This document shows, one piece after another, positions 1 through 7,162 of a stretch of DNA of 40,379 nucleotides (position 1 is the first letter of the stretch; each line of letters starts with the position of its first letter). A program made the position numbers and the translations under genes. A model generated the notes under the pieces. That model worked only from the letters and a program-made list of their open reading frames with translations. It was not told the DNA's origin and searched no databases. Where the stretch lies: positions 1 through 40,379 of the forward strand of contig JAZQQJ010000040.1 of assembly GCA_045629005.1 (NCBI GenBank), written 5' to 3'. Origin of the DNA: RGIG3528 sp045629005 (GTDB taxonomy: Bacteria; Bacillota; Clostridia; Lachnospirales; Lachnospiraceae).

Positions 1-254
1 GGCCTAACCGGCCGTGTACCCTCTTTGTCGACGCTCTGAAACGGGCATAAATGCCCGTTGTTTTATCATTAGGTGTCTTGCTTTCAAGTCGGAGGCCAAG
101 CGGTCTTAGGAAGACAACTCTAGGTTGCAACTCCTTGGCTCACAGAACGACATGGCTACGATCCGACTTGGCCTAACCGGCCGTGTACCCTCTTTGTCGA
201 CGCTCTGAAACGGGCATAAATGCCCGTTGTTTTATCATTAGGTGTCTTGCTTTC
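1..254 (+). repeat. Duplicated 169-bp structured intergenic unit (1.5 copies)
   Basis: Bases 1-85 recur identically at 170-254, a 169-bp period. The 84 bases between (86-169) begin with AAGTCGGA and end with the exact complement TCCGACTT, so they can close as one stem. They also contain smaller dyads (GCCAAG/CTTGGC and GTCTT/AAGAC). Each 85-bp copy carries a 9-bp hairpin (AACGGGCAT/ATGCCCGTT at 40-59 and 209-228) followed by TTTTAT on the plus strand, like an intrinsic terminator. Copy 2 stops exactly at the stop codon of the neighbouring lipoprotein gene. The ends and one GGCCAAGCGGT stretch faintly recall a tRNA, but no T-arm is present. It could be a tandem small RNA gene or a non-coding repeat; the sequence does not decide. 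Confidence 0.7.
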
Positions 255-838
255 TACTCCCCAAACAGCATGTCTTTTATCATTTCTCTGTACTCTTTGA
301 CGCGTTCATACCTGCCTTCTTCCGTCTCGCCTTCCCTGAGAATCATTATATCAGGAACGTAGCTGGATAACGGGTGCTGAAAGGGATAAATAAAGATGTT
401 CTCTCTGTCAGTATCATACGTGGAAAGAATAAGCCTCATTTCTTCGACAGTTACGCCCTTGAGACTCCAAATTTCATCCTCCCATTTTACGCGGTTTGTG
501 CCGGGCAAAATGCCGAAGGAATAACTGTTTTCGCCCATCTGCCAAACGTACAGTTCAAGCCCTTTTGAGTCCCACACGTCAAAGTACTGAGGGTATTTTT
601 CTCTAAGTGCATCTATGTCCGTAAGCGGCTCATGCGTAAGTTCCGGCGTGGGAACCGATGTGAGCACTACGAGTGTCGGCTCGGGTGAAAGAGTTGCTGC
701 CAGTGTTGGCTCCGGCGTAAGTGTTGCCCCAATCCCGCTTTGCTTATTGTTGTATTCGTTGTTATCCTTATTTTCGCACGCCGTCAAAGCAGCAGCAACA
801 GCTAAAGCCATAAGGATGCAAACAATCTTCTTCATCAT
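254..838 (-). CDS. Secreted lipoprotein with Pro/Thr-rich linker, unknown function
   Basis: The protein is about 194 residues. It opens with MMKK, a hydrophobic stretch and an LTAC lipobox, so Cys21 should be lipidated and the protein held on the outer face of the membrane. A low-complexity linker with a repeated L-(T/S)-PEPTL motif follows, then a globular domain of about 110 residues rich in Trp and Tyr. No enzymatic motif is recognised. The start is placed at 838 because AGGAG lies about 8 bases upstream; an ATG at 859 is in frame but would put seven charged residues before the signal peptide. The stop abuts the duplicated element at 1-254. The ribosome-binding region is a near copy of the end of the next gene upstream. 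Confidence 0.8.
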   Translation of the reverse strand: MMKKIVCILMALAVAAALTACENKDNNEYNNKQSGIGATLTPEPTLAATLSPEPTLVVLTSVPTPELTHEPLTDIDALREKYPQYFDVWDSKGLELYVWQMGENSYSFGILPGTNRVKWEDEIWSLKGVTVEEMRLILSTYDTDRENIFIYPFQHPLSSYVPDIMILREGETEEGRYERVKEYREMIKDMLFGE

Positions 839-872
839 ACTTCTTCTCCTGCCATACATTCCATCTTATTTA

Positions 873-1079
873 TCATGCTTCTTCTCCCGCCATGTATTCC
901 ATCTTTCCCGCTGCCGCGGCATTGCATTCCGATATTTCTTTTTTGCCGTCGATGTAATCGCGGTATATTTCCCATATATCAAGGTCGTTATCGTCGAAGG
1001 CTTCGTCTTCGGGCTGCCAGGATTTGATGAGCTCTATGCGTTGTTCTTTTGTTGTGTTTGCAATGCTGTAGTCGTTCAT
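873..1079 (-). CDS. Small acidic protein of unknown function downstream of rhomboid
   Basis: This 68-residue soluble protein has no signal peptide or membrane segment and is rich in Asp and Glu. It is not recognised. It has a good ribosome binding site (GAGGA, about 8 bases before ATG) that overlaps the TGA stop of the rhomboid protease gene, so the two are probably translationally coupled. Its last residues (KMEYMAGEEA) are encoded by DNA that is duplicated at 836-867, where the copy serves as the ribosome binding region of the lipoprotein gene. The present C-terminus may therefore have been made or altered by that duplication. Confidence 0.65.
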   Translation of the reverse strand: MNDYSIANTTKEQRIELIKSWQPEDEAFDDNDLDIWEIYRDYIDGKKEISECNAAAAGKMEYMAGEEA

Positions 1080-1091
1080 AAATTTATGTCC

Positions 1092-1703
1092 TCAGTTAAA
1101 ATAACTATCATCACAGTCCGGGTGCATTTTTTTCCACTGCCTGTATGTATTGTTTTTGTCGGTTGCCACAAGAAGTGATACGAGTGTTCCTGCAATAAAG
1201 CCTCCGATGTGGCCCTGCCAGCTGACATGGTAGGCGAACGTATATATAAGGTTAATCACTATAAGTCTTGTTATACCGATTATGTTATAGTGGTTTCGCT
1301 TCATGTATATGAAGGTTGCGCCCATAAGACCCCATATTGCGCCGGATGCGCCTCCGTGCATGGGGAGTGTCCATGCGTCTGCGCCGAGCGATCCGAACAG
1401 CTCAACAGCAATGGAACTGCCTATAGCGCCGAAAAAATAAATGATTAGGAACTTTGGGATTCCGATTTTTGGTTCAAGTATTTGTCCAAGGAAAAACAGG
1501 CAAAGCATATTTTCCCCAAAGTGAACGAAGCCGTAGTGTATAAAGGCGCTTGTTATTACGCGGTAGTATTCTCCGTTTTTCATCGCTCCTTCGTACATTG
1601 CGAGTTTATAGGTAAAGTTATCGCCAAGAAAAAGCTGGGCAATTCCGACGAGCGCACATGCGGCGATTATTATGATTGATGCTATTGGGAGTTTTTTTTG
1701 CAT
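1092..1703 (-). CDS. Rhomboid family intramembrane serine protease
   Basis: This is a polytopic membrane protein of 203 residues, near the size of the minimal six-helix rhomboid core. The catalytic serine is in GASGAIWG (Ser120) and the catalytic histidine in GHIGG (His165). The HxxxN signature of helix 2 is seen as HFGEN (His61-Asn65). Rhomboids cut substrates within the membrane; the substrate here is unknown. The start has a modest AGGA ribosome binding site about 10 bases upstream, and a TATAAT-like -10 box lies about 15 bases before that. It probably forms a two-gene unit with the small acidic protein downstream. Confidence 0.92.
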   Translation of the reverse strand: MQKKLPIASIIIIAACALVGIAQLFLGDNFTYKLAMYEGAMKNGEYYRVITSAFIHYGFVHFGENMLCLFFLGQILEPKIGIPKFLIIYFFGAIGSSIAVELFGSLGADAWTLPMHGGASGAIWGLMGATFIYMKRNHYNIIGITRLIVINLIYTFAYHVSWQGHIGGFIAGTLVSLLVATDKNNTYRQWKKMHPDCDDSYFN

Positions 1704-1749
1704 AGCTTTATTATCCTGTAGATTATATTGGAATTACATTGGGATTATT

Positions 1750-2856
1750 TTACCACAAATATGTGTTTTTTTCGTTTTGCGATATAACAAACTCAGAAAA
1801 TCGCGGAAGAGCAAACTGAACAACGCCTCGTACTGATGTGTCAATAACTCCCTTCTCGCTCAATATGGACTTATATCTGTTGTACATTCCTGAGCTCAAT
1901 CCCGCTTTATCACATATGGTCATAACATCTGACTGCCTGTTTTCTGCTGTCTCAGCAAGGGCAATAACGATTTTCCGACCCACGTCGGAAATGTCACTCC
2001 AAATCTTGCCGTATGCAAATTGTTCAAGGGAGCTGTCAAGTTTTGTAAGCACATTTGGAAGGATATTATCGAGTTTCTTACTGTGCGTTGCACATTTTTC
2101 TTCCCAAACGTGGTAGCCCAAGAGCTGGAAGCAAAGTGAATATCCTTTTGTAATTACCGCAAGCTGTGCGGCTTCTTCCTGGGTACAGTTTAGGAGTTCC
2201 GCATACTTTGCCCTCATCAGCGTAAAATTAAGCGGTTCCATTACTATTTTGGGAGTACGCAGGAGAAACGTGAGTGTTTTTGAATTCTGAAGATTCGAAA
2301 TATTGTCCGGCAGGCCCGTCATAAGAAGATATACGGGATATGGATGCCGAACGAAAATTGAAAAGAAGGATGCGAATTCTCTCATCTTTTCTGTATTAGC
2401 TGCTTCGTCGACGCAGATAAGGAGCTTTTTCCCTGCTTTTTGAACAACATCAAGCATTCGCTCTATAATTGTTGTTATGTGTGGAGATGGGGCAACATTT
2501 TCAATCTTAATACCTGCTCCGGTCTTTCCGATTGAAAAATCAACACTTGCTTTTGTAAACAGTGCGTGAAGAGATTTGTTCGAGTCAAGAATTGACGCCA
2601 GCTGAAGAAGCATATCTGACTCTATGCTGAGGTCGGCAACAATCCATTCCTTGGGGCTTTTTTCTTTGAGTTTGTTTGCCACGGCTGTCATAGCGACCGT
2701 TTTCCCGCAGCCTCTAATGCCCGTGAAAATAAAAGCTTGTGAATATGGGTTATCCGACATGAAAGTTTCCACTGTGGTGTCAACGCATGTTATTCTGTCA
2801 ATATAGTTGTCCGGAACCTTACCGAACATAAGCGTGAACGGATTGCCTTTAGCCAT
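1750..2856 (-). CDS. AAA-type ATP-binding protein
   Basis: This is a cytosolic P-loop ATPase of 368 residues. Walker A is TGIRGCGKT (about residues 45-53) and Walker B is KLLICVDEAAN. The C-terminal third looks like a winged-helix DNA-binding or oligomerisation domain, as in many stand-alone ATPases of the archaeal-ATPase/AAA_16-like groups. Start 2856 is chosen because GGGAGA sits about 8 bases upstream; an in-frame ATG at 2904 has no such site. A strong promoter and a series of similar repeats lie upstream (2895-2994), suggesting control by a DNA-binding protein, perhaps this one. The target is unknown, and a defence or replication role is only speculation. Confidence 0.85.
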   Translation of the reverse strand: MAKGNPFTLMFGKVPDNYIDRITCVDTTVETFMSDNPYSQAFIFTGIRGCGKTVAMTAVANKLKEKSPKEWIVADLSIESDMLLQLASILDSNKSLHALFTKASVDFSIGKTGAGIKIENVAPSPHITTIIERMLDVVQKAGKKLLICVDEAANTEKMREFASFFSIFVRHPYPVYLLMTGLPDNISNLQNSKTLTFLLRTPKIVMEPLNFTLMRAKYAELLNCTQEEAAQLAVITKGYSLCFQLLGYHVWEEKCATHSKKLDNILPNVLTKLDSSLEQFAYGKIWSDISDVGRKIVIALAETAENRQSDVMTICDKAGLSSGMYNRYKSILSEKGVIDTSVRGVVQFALPRFSEFVISQNEKNTYLW

Positions 2857-2894
2857 AATATGTTTCTCCCAAAAGGTTTGTTCATTTAAAGATA

Positions 2895-2966
2895 TTTTGT
2901 GCATTCGTGTGTATTTTGTGCATTTATATACATTTATGTATATTTTTGTTTATTCTTGTACATTCA
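2895..2966 (-). promoter_or_regulatory. Cluster of TGTRCATT-like repeats in the ATPase leader
   Basis: In the plus sequence the CATT core occurs at 2902, 2921, 2931 and 2961, with spacings of 19, 10 and 30 bases, close to whole turns of DNA. The surrounding motif is TTGTGCATT twice, TATACATTT once and TTGTACATT once. TACATTTATGTA at 2929-2940 is also a near palindrome. All lie just downstream of the -10 box, where a bound repressor would block transcription. Confidence 0.5.
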
Positions 2967-2994
2967 TTATATCATCGACTTGTTTAAACTTCAA
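2966..2994 (-). promoter_or_regulatory. Sigma-A-type promoter of the AAA ATPase gene
   Basis: On the minus strand TTGAAG (2989-2994) is followed after exactly 17 bases by a perfect TATAAT (2966-2971). The -35 box lies on the last codons of the dead XRE gene. The expected leader is about 100 bases and holds the repeat cluster. Confidence 0.75.
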
Positions 2995-3199
2995 GAAGAA
3001 TGCGTTCTATCTCTTTATCGCGGCTGTACTCAAACAGGTCGTCGATAGCTATTCCAAAATTTGCTGCGATGGTGGGGAGTAGTGCGATATCGGGTGATGA
3101 CACGTTGCTTTCCCATTTACTGACTGCCTGTGAGGTCACGCCGAGCTCAGCAGCCAGGGTGCTTTAGTTTGAGAGTCCTGCAGGTCTCGTCTTAAGACA
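2984..3199 (-). pseudogene. XRE-family helix-turn-helix regulator remnant
   Basis: Reading the minus strand gives LAAELGVTSQAVSKWE and then a typical XRE tail ending IERILLEV and a TAA stop at 2984-2986. Just before this, a TAA replaces what is probably a CAA codon (after GLSN), and no start codon or first helix is found further upstream. The family normally has 60-110 residues with an intact N-terminal helix, so this copy is broken. It sits head-on to the ATPase promoter, whose -35 box lies in its 3' end. It may be the former regulator of that ATPase. Confidence 0.7.
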
Positions 3200-3342
3200 T
3201 GCTTATAGTATCACGTATTCCTACAACCGAGAAGCGAATATTCTTTGATTTTTTGAAACTGTTGGTTGAGGAGGTGTTTTCGTATTAGAACTGTTCCGGG
3301 TCGCAAAAACCGTAAAAAACCGCATATATCAGAACGATAAAA

Positions 3343-3400
3343 TGCTATTATAGTATCAATTATCGTGACATTTTGTGTATTAAGTGCTATAATAGTAGCA
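3343..3400 (+). promoter_or_regulatory. Promoter and paired operators of the hipBA-like operon
   Basis: GTGACA (3365-3370) and TATAAT (3388-3393) are separated by 17 bases. Two copies of TGCTATWATAGTA lie at 3343-3355 and 3385-3397, 42 bases apart (four helical turns). The second covers the -10 box. This is the layout expected for cooperative autorepression by a HipB-type antitoxin, as is known for this toxin-antitoxin family. Confidence 0.75.
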
Positions 3401-3416
3401 AAAGGAGAAATATACT

Positions 3417-3701
3417 ATGATATACATATTTGACACGCCCTCTGACGTAGCTGTTAAATTGGCACAAAGACTGAAGTCAATACGGAAAAGGCGAAAGATA
3501 ACTCAAAAGCAGTTAGCAGCAAGGAGTAATGTAAGCTACGCAACGCTTAGAAAATTTGAAAAAACAGGACAGATTTCCCTTGAATCCTTCATTAAAATTT
3601 CTATGGAACTTGGTCTTACGGGCGAGCTCAACAATTTGTTTTCTGCTCCAATATACAACAGTATCGAGGAAATAATTAATGAACAAAAGCAAAACACTTG
3701 A
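3417..3701 (+). CDS. HipB-like XRE antitoxin/repressor
   Basis: This is a 94-residue cytosolic DNA-binding protein. A lambda-repressor-like helix-turn-helix spans about residues 15-70 (LKSIRKRRKITQKQLAARSNVSY is its first half). A short tail follows. An AGGAGA site lies about 8 bases before the ATG. The gene overlaps the following HipA-like kinase gene by 23 bases, so translation is coupled. HipB proteins neutralise HipA and repress their own operon; the twin sites upstream fit that role. The assignment rests on the HTH and on the partner gene. Confidence 0.85.
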   Translation: MIYIFDTPSDVAVKLAQRLKSIRKRRKITQKQLAARSNVSYATLRKFEKTGQISLESFIKISMELGLTGELNNLFSAPIYNSIEEIINEQKQNT

Positions 3702-4818
3702 CGTTTATTATAAAAGCAAGCATTTAGGAACGCTTGCGGAAATGACCGACAAAAGAATAGCCTTTCAGTATGACAGAGAGTGGGTTCAGACCGGTTTTTC
3801 AATCAATCCGTTCTCCTTGCCGCTGTCAAATGAGGTATTTGTTCCCAGCGAAACCTCAAGAGAACGTTTTGGAGGTCTCTTTGGCGTGTTTGCCGACAGC
3901 CTCCCTGATAGTTGGGGTGAACTCCTTTTGGACAGATATTTGAGTTCATTAGGAATCAGCAGAGAAAATATTTCTTCCTTAGATCGTTTAGCGTATATAG
4001 GAACTTCGGGAATGGGCGCATTGGAATATGTTCCTGCCAAAAATACTGATTTTGATATTATTGGTTCAAAGCTCAATTTCGACGAAATCGCTAAAGAATG
4101 TAGCAGACTTCTCTCATCAAAGTCATCCGATCAGATTGATGTGTTATTTAAAATAGGTGGGTCGAGTGGCGGAACACGTCCTAAAGTGTTCTTAAGCGAG
4201 CAGGGAAGAGAATGGATTGTTAAATTTCCGGCTAAAAGTGATCCTGACATTAGTGGTAAGCGTGAGTATGATTATTCGTTGTGTGCCAAAAAATGCGGAA
4301 TTTCTATGACTGAAACGCAGCTTGTTAAATCGAAGATTTGCGATGGATATTTTAAGACAGAGCGGTTTGACAGGCAAAACGGAAAAAAGATTTTTACGGC
4401 AACCTTTGCCGGTATTCTCGAAGCGGATTTCAGAGCGCCATCCTGTGATTATGAAACTCTTATGAAATTAACAAGAGCAATAACAAAAGATAATTATGCT
4501 GACAAAGAGCAGCTGTTTAAGATCATGTGTTTTAATGTAATGGCGCACAACAATGATGACCACACAAAAAACTTTTCATTTCAGTATACGGAAGATCGTG
4601 GTTGGAGGCTTGCTCCTGCATATGACTTGACGTATAGCGATACATACTGGGGAGAGCACACCACGTCCGTTAAGGGGAAGGGAAAGAATATTCTCGATGA
4701 TGATCTCATATATATAGGTGTCACTTCCGGCATCAAAGAAAGTATTTGTAAGGAGCTTATACACACTATAAGAGAAAACATACGGGATTTGTCAAAATAT
4801 ATTACAGAACCAATCTAG
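3679..4818 (+). CDS. HipA-like serine/threonine kinase toxin
   Basis: This 379-residue protein has the HipA layout. The N-terminal HipA_1 subdomain spans about residues 5-120 and the kinase core follows. Visible motifs are the P-loop-like GGSSGGTRPK (160-169), a candidate ATP-binding Lys in IVKFPAK (Lys182), the catalytic segment NNDDHTKNFS (291-300) and the metal-binding Asp in AYDLT (Asp316). Known HipA kinases phosphorylate aminoacyl-tRNA synthetases and induce growth arrest; the target here is unknown. The start is supported by GAGGA in the end of the antitoxin gene. No key residue appears lost, so the toxin is probably active. A terminator hairpin follows directly. Confidence 0.92.
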   Translation: MNKSKTLDVYYKSKHLGTLAEMTDKRIAFQYDREWVQTGFSINPFSLPLSNEVFVPSETSRERFGGLFGVFADSLPDSWGELLLDRYLSSLGISRENISSLDRLAYIGTSGMGALEYVPAKNTDFDIIGSKLNFDEIAKECSRLLSSKSSDQIDVLFKIGGSSGGTRPKVFLSEQGREWIVKFPAKSDPDISGKREYDYSLCAKKCGISMTETQLVKSKICDGYFKTERFDRQNGKKIFTATFAGILEADFRAPSCDYETLMKLTRAITKDNYADKEQLFKIMCFNVMAHNNDDHTKNFSFQYTEDRGWRLAPAYDLTYSDTYWGEHTTSVKGKGKNILDDDLIYIGVTSGIKESICKELIHTIRENIRDLSKYITEPI

Positions 4819-4820
4819 AT

Positions 4821-4848
4821 AAAGCCACCAACCTCGGTTGGTGGCTTT
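4821..4848. terminator. Bidirectional terminator between hipA-like and fic genes
   Basis: AAAGCCACCAACC pairs with GGTTGGTGGCTTT across a 2-base loop (13-bp stem), between two convergent genes. The flanks are only moderately T-rich. Confidence 0.85.
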
Positions 4849-4858
4849 GTCTTTCGTC

Positions 4859-5905
4859 TCATTTCAATCTGACATAAAATGTAGATTTTCCACTTTCTTC
4901 CCTGCGAATTACTCCTTCTGCTACAAGCTTACGAAGTGAGCCTTCTATTGAGCTCACACTGAGTGCCGGGCATAGATCCCGAATATCCTGCTTATTGAAT
5001 TTCCCAATTCTTTGATGTATGGCTTTACGTACCATCTCAACTGCCGGAAGTTTCTCTCCTATGATTTCATATCGGTCTTCAAAATCCCTGTAAGCAGCAA
5101 GAATTGTTCCCAGCAGATATTTGATAAAGGGAAGTGCGTCCTCTTTGCCTTCATGCCATCCATCCTGCGAACGCCCTAATGCCTCGTAATACAAATCTTT
5201 GTTCTTTGCAATTATAGCTTCAAGTGAGATGTATTTACCTACATAAAATCCACTTCGATAAAGCAGCAGAGTTGTAAGCAATCTGCTCATTCTGCCGTTA
5301 CCGTCATTGAAAGGGTGAATGCACAAAAAATCATGTATAAAAATGGGAATAGCCAATAATGGCTCCACCTCATAATTACCGATTACCATGTTGTACTCTT
5401 CGCAGATTCTGTCAAGTGCTTCCGGTGTCTCAAATGGCGCCATTGGTGTAAACAGCACCTCCGTATGTCCGTCCGGGTATGTGGCACTAATATAATTCTG
5501 TACATTCTTGGTTCGCCCTGCGAGTGGGTTATTCATATGGCTGCACAGTATTTTATGCATTTGCAGGATATAATTTTGTGTAATGGGAATCGCGTCATAA
5601 CTCTCATGGATAATATTTAAAGCGTCACGGTATCCTGCGATTTCTTCTTCGTCTCTATTCCTTGGTGTGGTCTTCTCCTTCACCAGCTGCTTAATTCTTG
5701 TATTGGTTGTTACAATCCCCTCTATCGCATTTGATGCCTCTGTACTCTGAATTTTTGCTATCTCCACGAGTTTTTCCAACTCGTCCGGTCTTTGTTTAAG
5801 ATATAGTTCCTGTTTCCCTGCGAGCTTGTATATTGCTGCTATGAGGCCGAGAATTTCCGAATCCCATTTTTCTTCTTTAATTTTTGAATAATTAAATGTT
5901 CTCAC
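4859..5905 (-). CDS. Fic family protein (class II, N-terminal inhibitory motif)
   Basis: The protein is 348 residues. The Fic core motif HPFNDGNGRMSR (197-208) is complete, so AMP or another nucleotide monophosphate transfer is expected. An N-terminal SNAIEG (58-63) matches the (S/T)xxxE(G/N) inhibitory helix of class II Fic proteins, in which the Glu blocks productive ATP binding. The C-terminal 60 or so residues look like a winged helix-turn-helix, as in many Fic_N/DUF4172-type proteins. The start codon is GTG. A strong promoter and repeated TTTCCCTTAAA sites lie upstream, so the gene may regulate itself. The substrate is unknown. It stands tail-to-tail with the HipA-like operon. Confidence 0.92.
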   Translation of the reverse strand: MRTFNYSKIKEEKWDSEILGLIAAIYKLAGKQELYLKQRPDELEKLVEIAKIQSTEASNAIEGIVTTNTRIKQLVKEKTTPRNRDEEEIAGYRDALNIIHESYDAIPITQNYILQMHKILCSHMNNPLAGRTKNVQNYISATYPDGHTEVLFTPMAPFETPEALDRICEEYNMVIGNYEVEPLLAIPIFIHDFLCIHPFNDGNGRMSRLLTTLLLYRSGFYVGKYISLEAIIAKNKDLYYEALGRSQDGWHEGKEDALPFIKYLLGTILAAYRDFEDRYEIIGEKLPAVEMVRKAIHQRIGKFNKQDIRDLCPALSVSSIEGSLRKLVAEGVIRREESGKSTFYVRLK

Positions 5906-5928
5906 TACTTAAGCACCTGTCTCTCGTC

Positions 5929-6012
5929 TTTCCCTTAAAGCGCCTTCTTTTCCCTTAAATTATAGCCAAAAATAAGGGGAAGTCAATTGGTTTATGGTTA
6001 TTTTCCCTTAAA
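5929..6012 (-). promoter_or_regulatory. fic promoter with repeated TTTCCCTTAAA operator candidates
   Basis: On the minus strand TTGACT (5981-5986), a 16-base spacer and TATAAT (5959-5964) make a near-consensus promoter. The 11-mer TTTCCCTTAAA (plus strand) occurs at 5929-5939, 5949-5959 and 6002-6012, with the first two 20 bases apart and the second touching the -10 box. The third is upstream of the -35 box. A bound dimer could loop or block the promoter. Confidence 0.7.
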
Positions 6013-6059
6013 ACATCTGGTTTTTAAGGACTTCCGCTGCAAATATAACGTCTCCACCC

Positions 6060-6539
6060 CTACTTCATCACATCTTTATATGTAACTCGTATAATTTTCT
6101 CAATATCTTCGACGGCAATTTTTACCTGGTGGCCAATTTTGCCGGCTGAGAAGTAGATGGTGTCGTAGTTCTTTGCGGATGCGTCTATTACTGTCGGGAA
6201 GAACTTTTTCATTCCTATTGGGGAGCAGCCGCCGTGGACGTATCCTGTAAGTGGGAGGAGGTCCTTTTGTTTCAGCATTTCTATTGATTTTTCGGATGCG
6301 GCGTTTGCGGCTTTCTTCAGATCGAGTTCTGCGCACACGGGGACGACAAACACGTAGTGGTTTCCGGTTTTTCCTGTTGTTACAAGGGTTTTAAAGGCCT
6401 GTGCGGGGTCTTCTCCGAGCTTTTCGGCTATTTCTTCGCCGGTCAGGTTTTCTGCGTTTTCAAGGATGCGTGTTTCGTAGGGTATTTTCTTCTGTTCCAG
6501 CAGGCGCATTACGTTGGTTTTGTCTTCTTTTTGGGCCAT
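6060..6539 (-). CDS. ybaK: Cys-tRNA(Pro)/Cys-tRNA(Cys) deacylase YbaK
   Basis: This 159-residue protein has the YbaK/EbsC fold pattern: an N-terminal KIPYETR strand, the FKTLV segment (the K is the usual catalytic lysine region) and GYVHGGCSPIGMKK in the second half. Family members hydrolyse cysteine mischarged on tRNA(Pro) in the cytosol. The length is normal. AAAGGA lies about 11 bases before the ATG, slightly far. The gene follows a decayed acetyltransferase on the same strand and is the intact housekeeping-like gene in this accessory stretch. Confidence 0.9.
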   Translation of the reverse strand: MAQKEDKTNVMRLLEQKKIPYETRILENAENLTGEEIAEKLGEDPAQAFKTLVTTGKTGNHYVFVVPVCAELDLKKAANAASEKSIEMLKQKDLLPLTGYVHGGCSPIGMKKFFPTVIDASAKNYDTIYFSAGKIGHQVKIAVEDIEKIIRVTYKDVMK

Positions 6540-6553
6540 GGTGTCAGGTTCCT

Positions 6554-7162
6554 TTATTCATTGTCCTTTATTGCAATTAAGCTGGGTCTTACCATATGGT
6601 ATACCTTAGGCTTATTCTCTTCTTGCATAGCAAATCCATCTTTTTCACTTTGAACAACAAATCCGTATTTTTTGTAAATGTTTGCTGCTATGTTGTTTTC
6701 GCACAAAACATCCAGTTCCATTTTATTTTCGATGAAGATATTTGATATGTAAGACATAAGGTGATATCCGTTGTGCTGTCGTCTACATGTTTCGTCTACA
6801 GCAAATGCTACAAGGCTTACAGAGTCTTCATATGAAGTTTGTTTTGAAAAATACTCATTTGATACTGTAGTAAAAGCTTTTTTATCAATCAGGCTTTCTC
6901 CCATCGCATCAATGTAAGTCTTTGTATTCCATTCGCATTTCCCTTTTACGCATAATGCTATGCCGGATATTTTATTTTCATTTGCAATAACATAGATATT
7001 TTTTTAGCTCAGTAAGCCCTCATCTTTTTCAATCAGTTTTGACATTGCCTTTGATGCTTTGTCGGCGTCTGTACCAAACGCAGCGGGGTAGATATAGGGG
7101 TCTGTCTGATAAAGAATCCGGGCAATGTCCGGTGAATCCTGCTTTTTTGCCTTGCGTGTTAC
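6554..7162 (-). pseudogene. GNAT N-acetyltransferase interrupted by a TAA codon
   Basis: The reading begins about RKAKKQDSPDIARILYQTDP, a typical GNAT N-terminus, and ends about residue 203 with KPKVYHMVRPSLIAIK. A TAA at 7004-7006 cuts it after GLLS; the following codons (KNIYVIANENKISGIA) are plainly the next GNAT strand in the same frame. It is therefore a nonsense change, not a frameshift. No own start codon or ribosome binding site is seen, because the frame runs straight in from the upstream membrane-protein remnant. The C-terminal part could still be made from an internal ATG at 6904, but that would lack the first half of the fold. Confidence 0.75.

Noticed and set aside
86..169. tRNA gene
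   Set aside because: The ends pair over 7-8 bases and a D-arm-like GGCCAAGCGGT is present, but no T-arm (GGTTCRA) or clear anticodon arm fits on either strand.
615..1178. 187-codon plus-strand frame opposite the lipoprotein gene
   Set aside because: It covers antisense of three supported genes and their ribosome binding sites; its Ser/Val-rich start mirrors the Pro/Thr linker.
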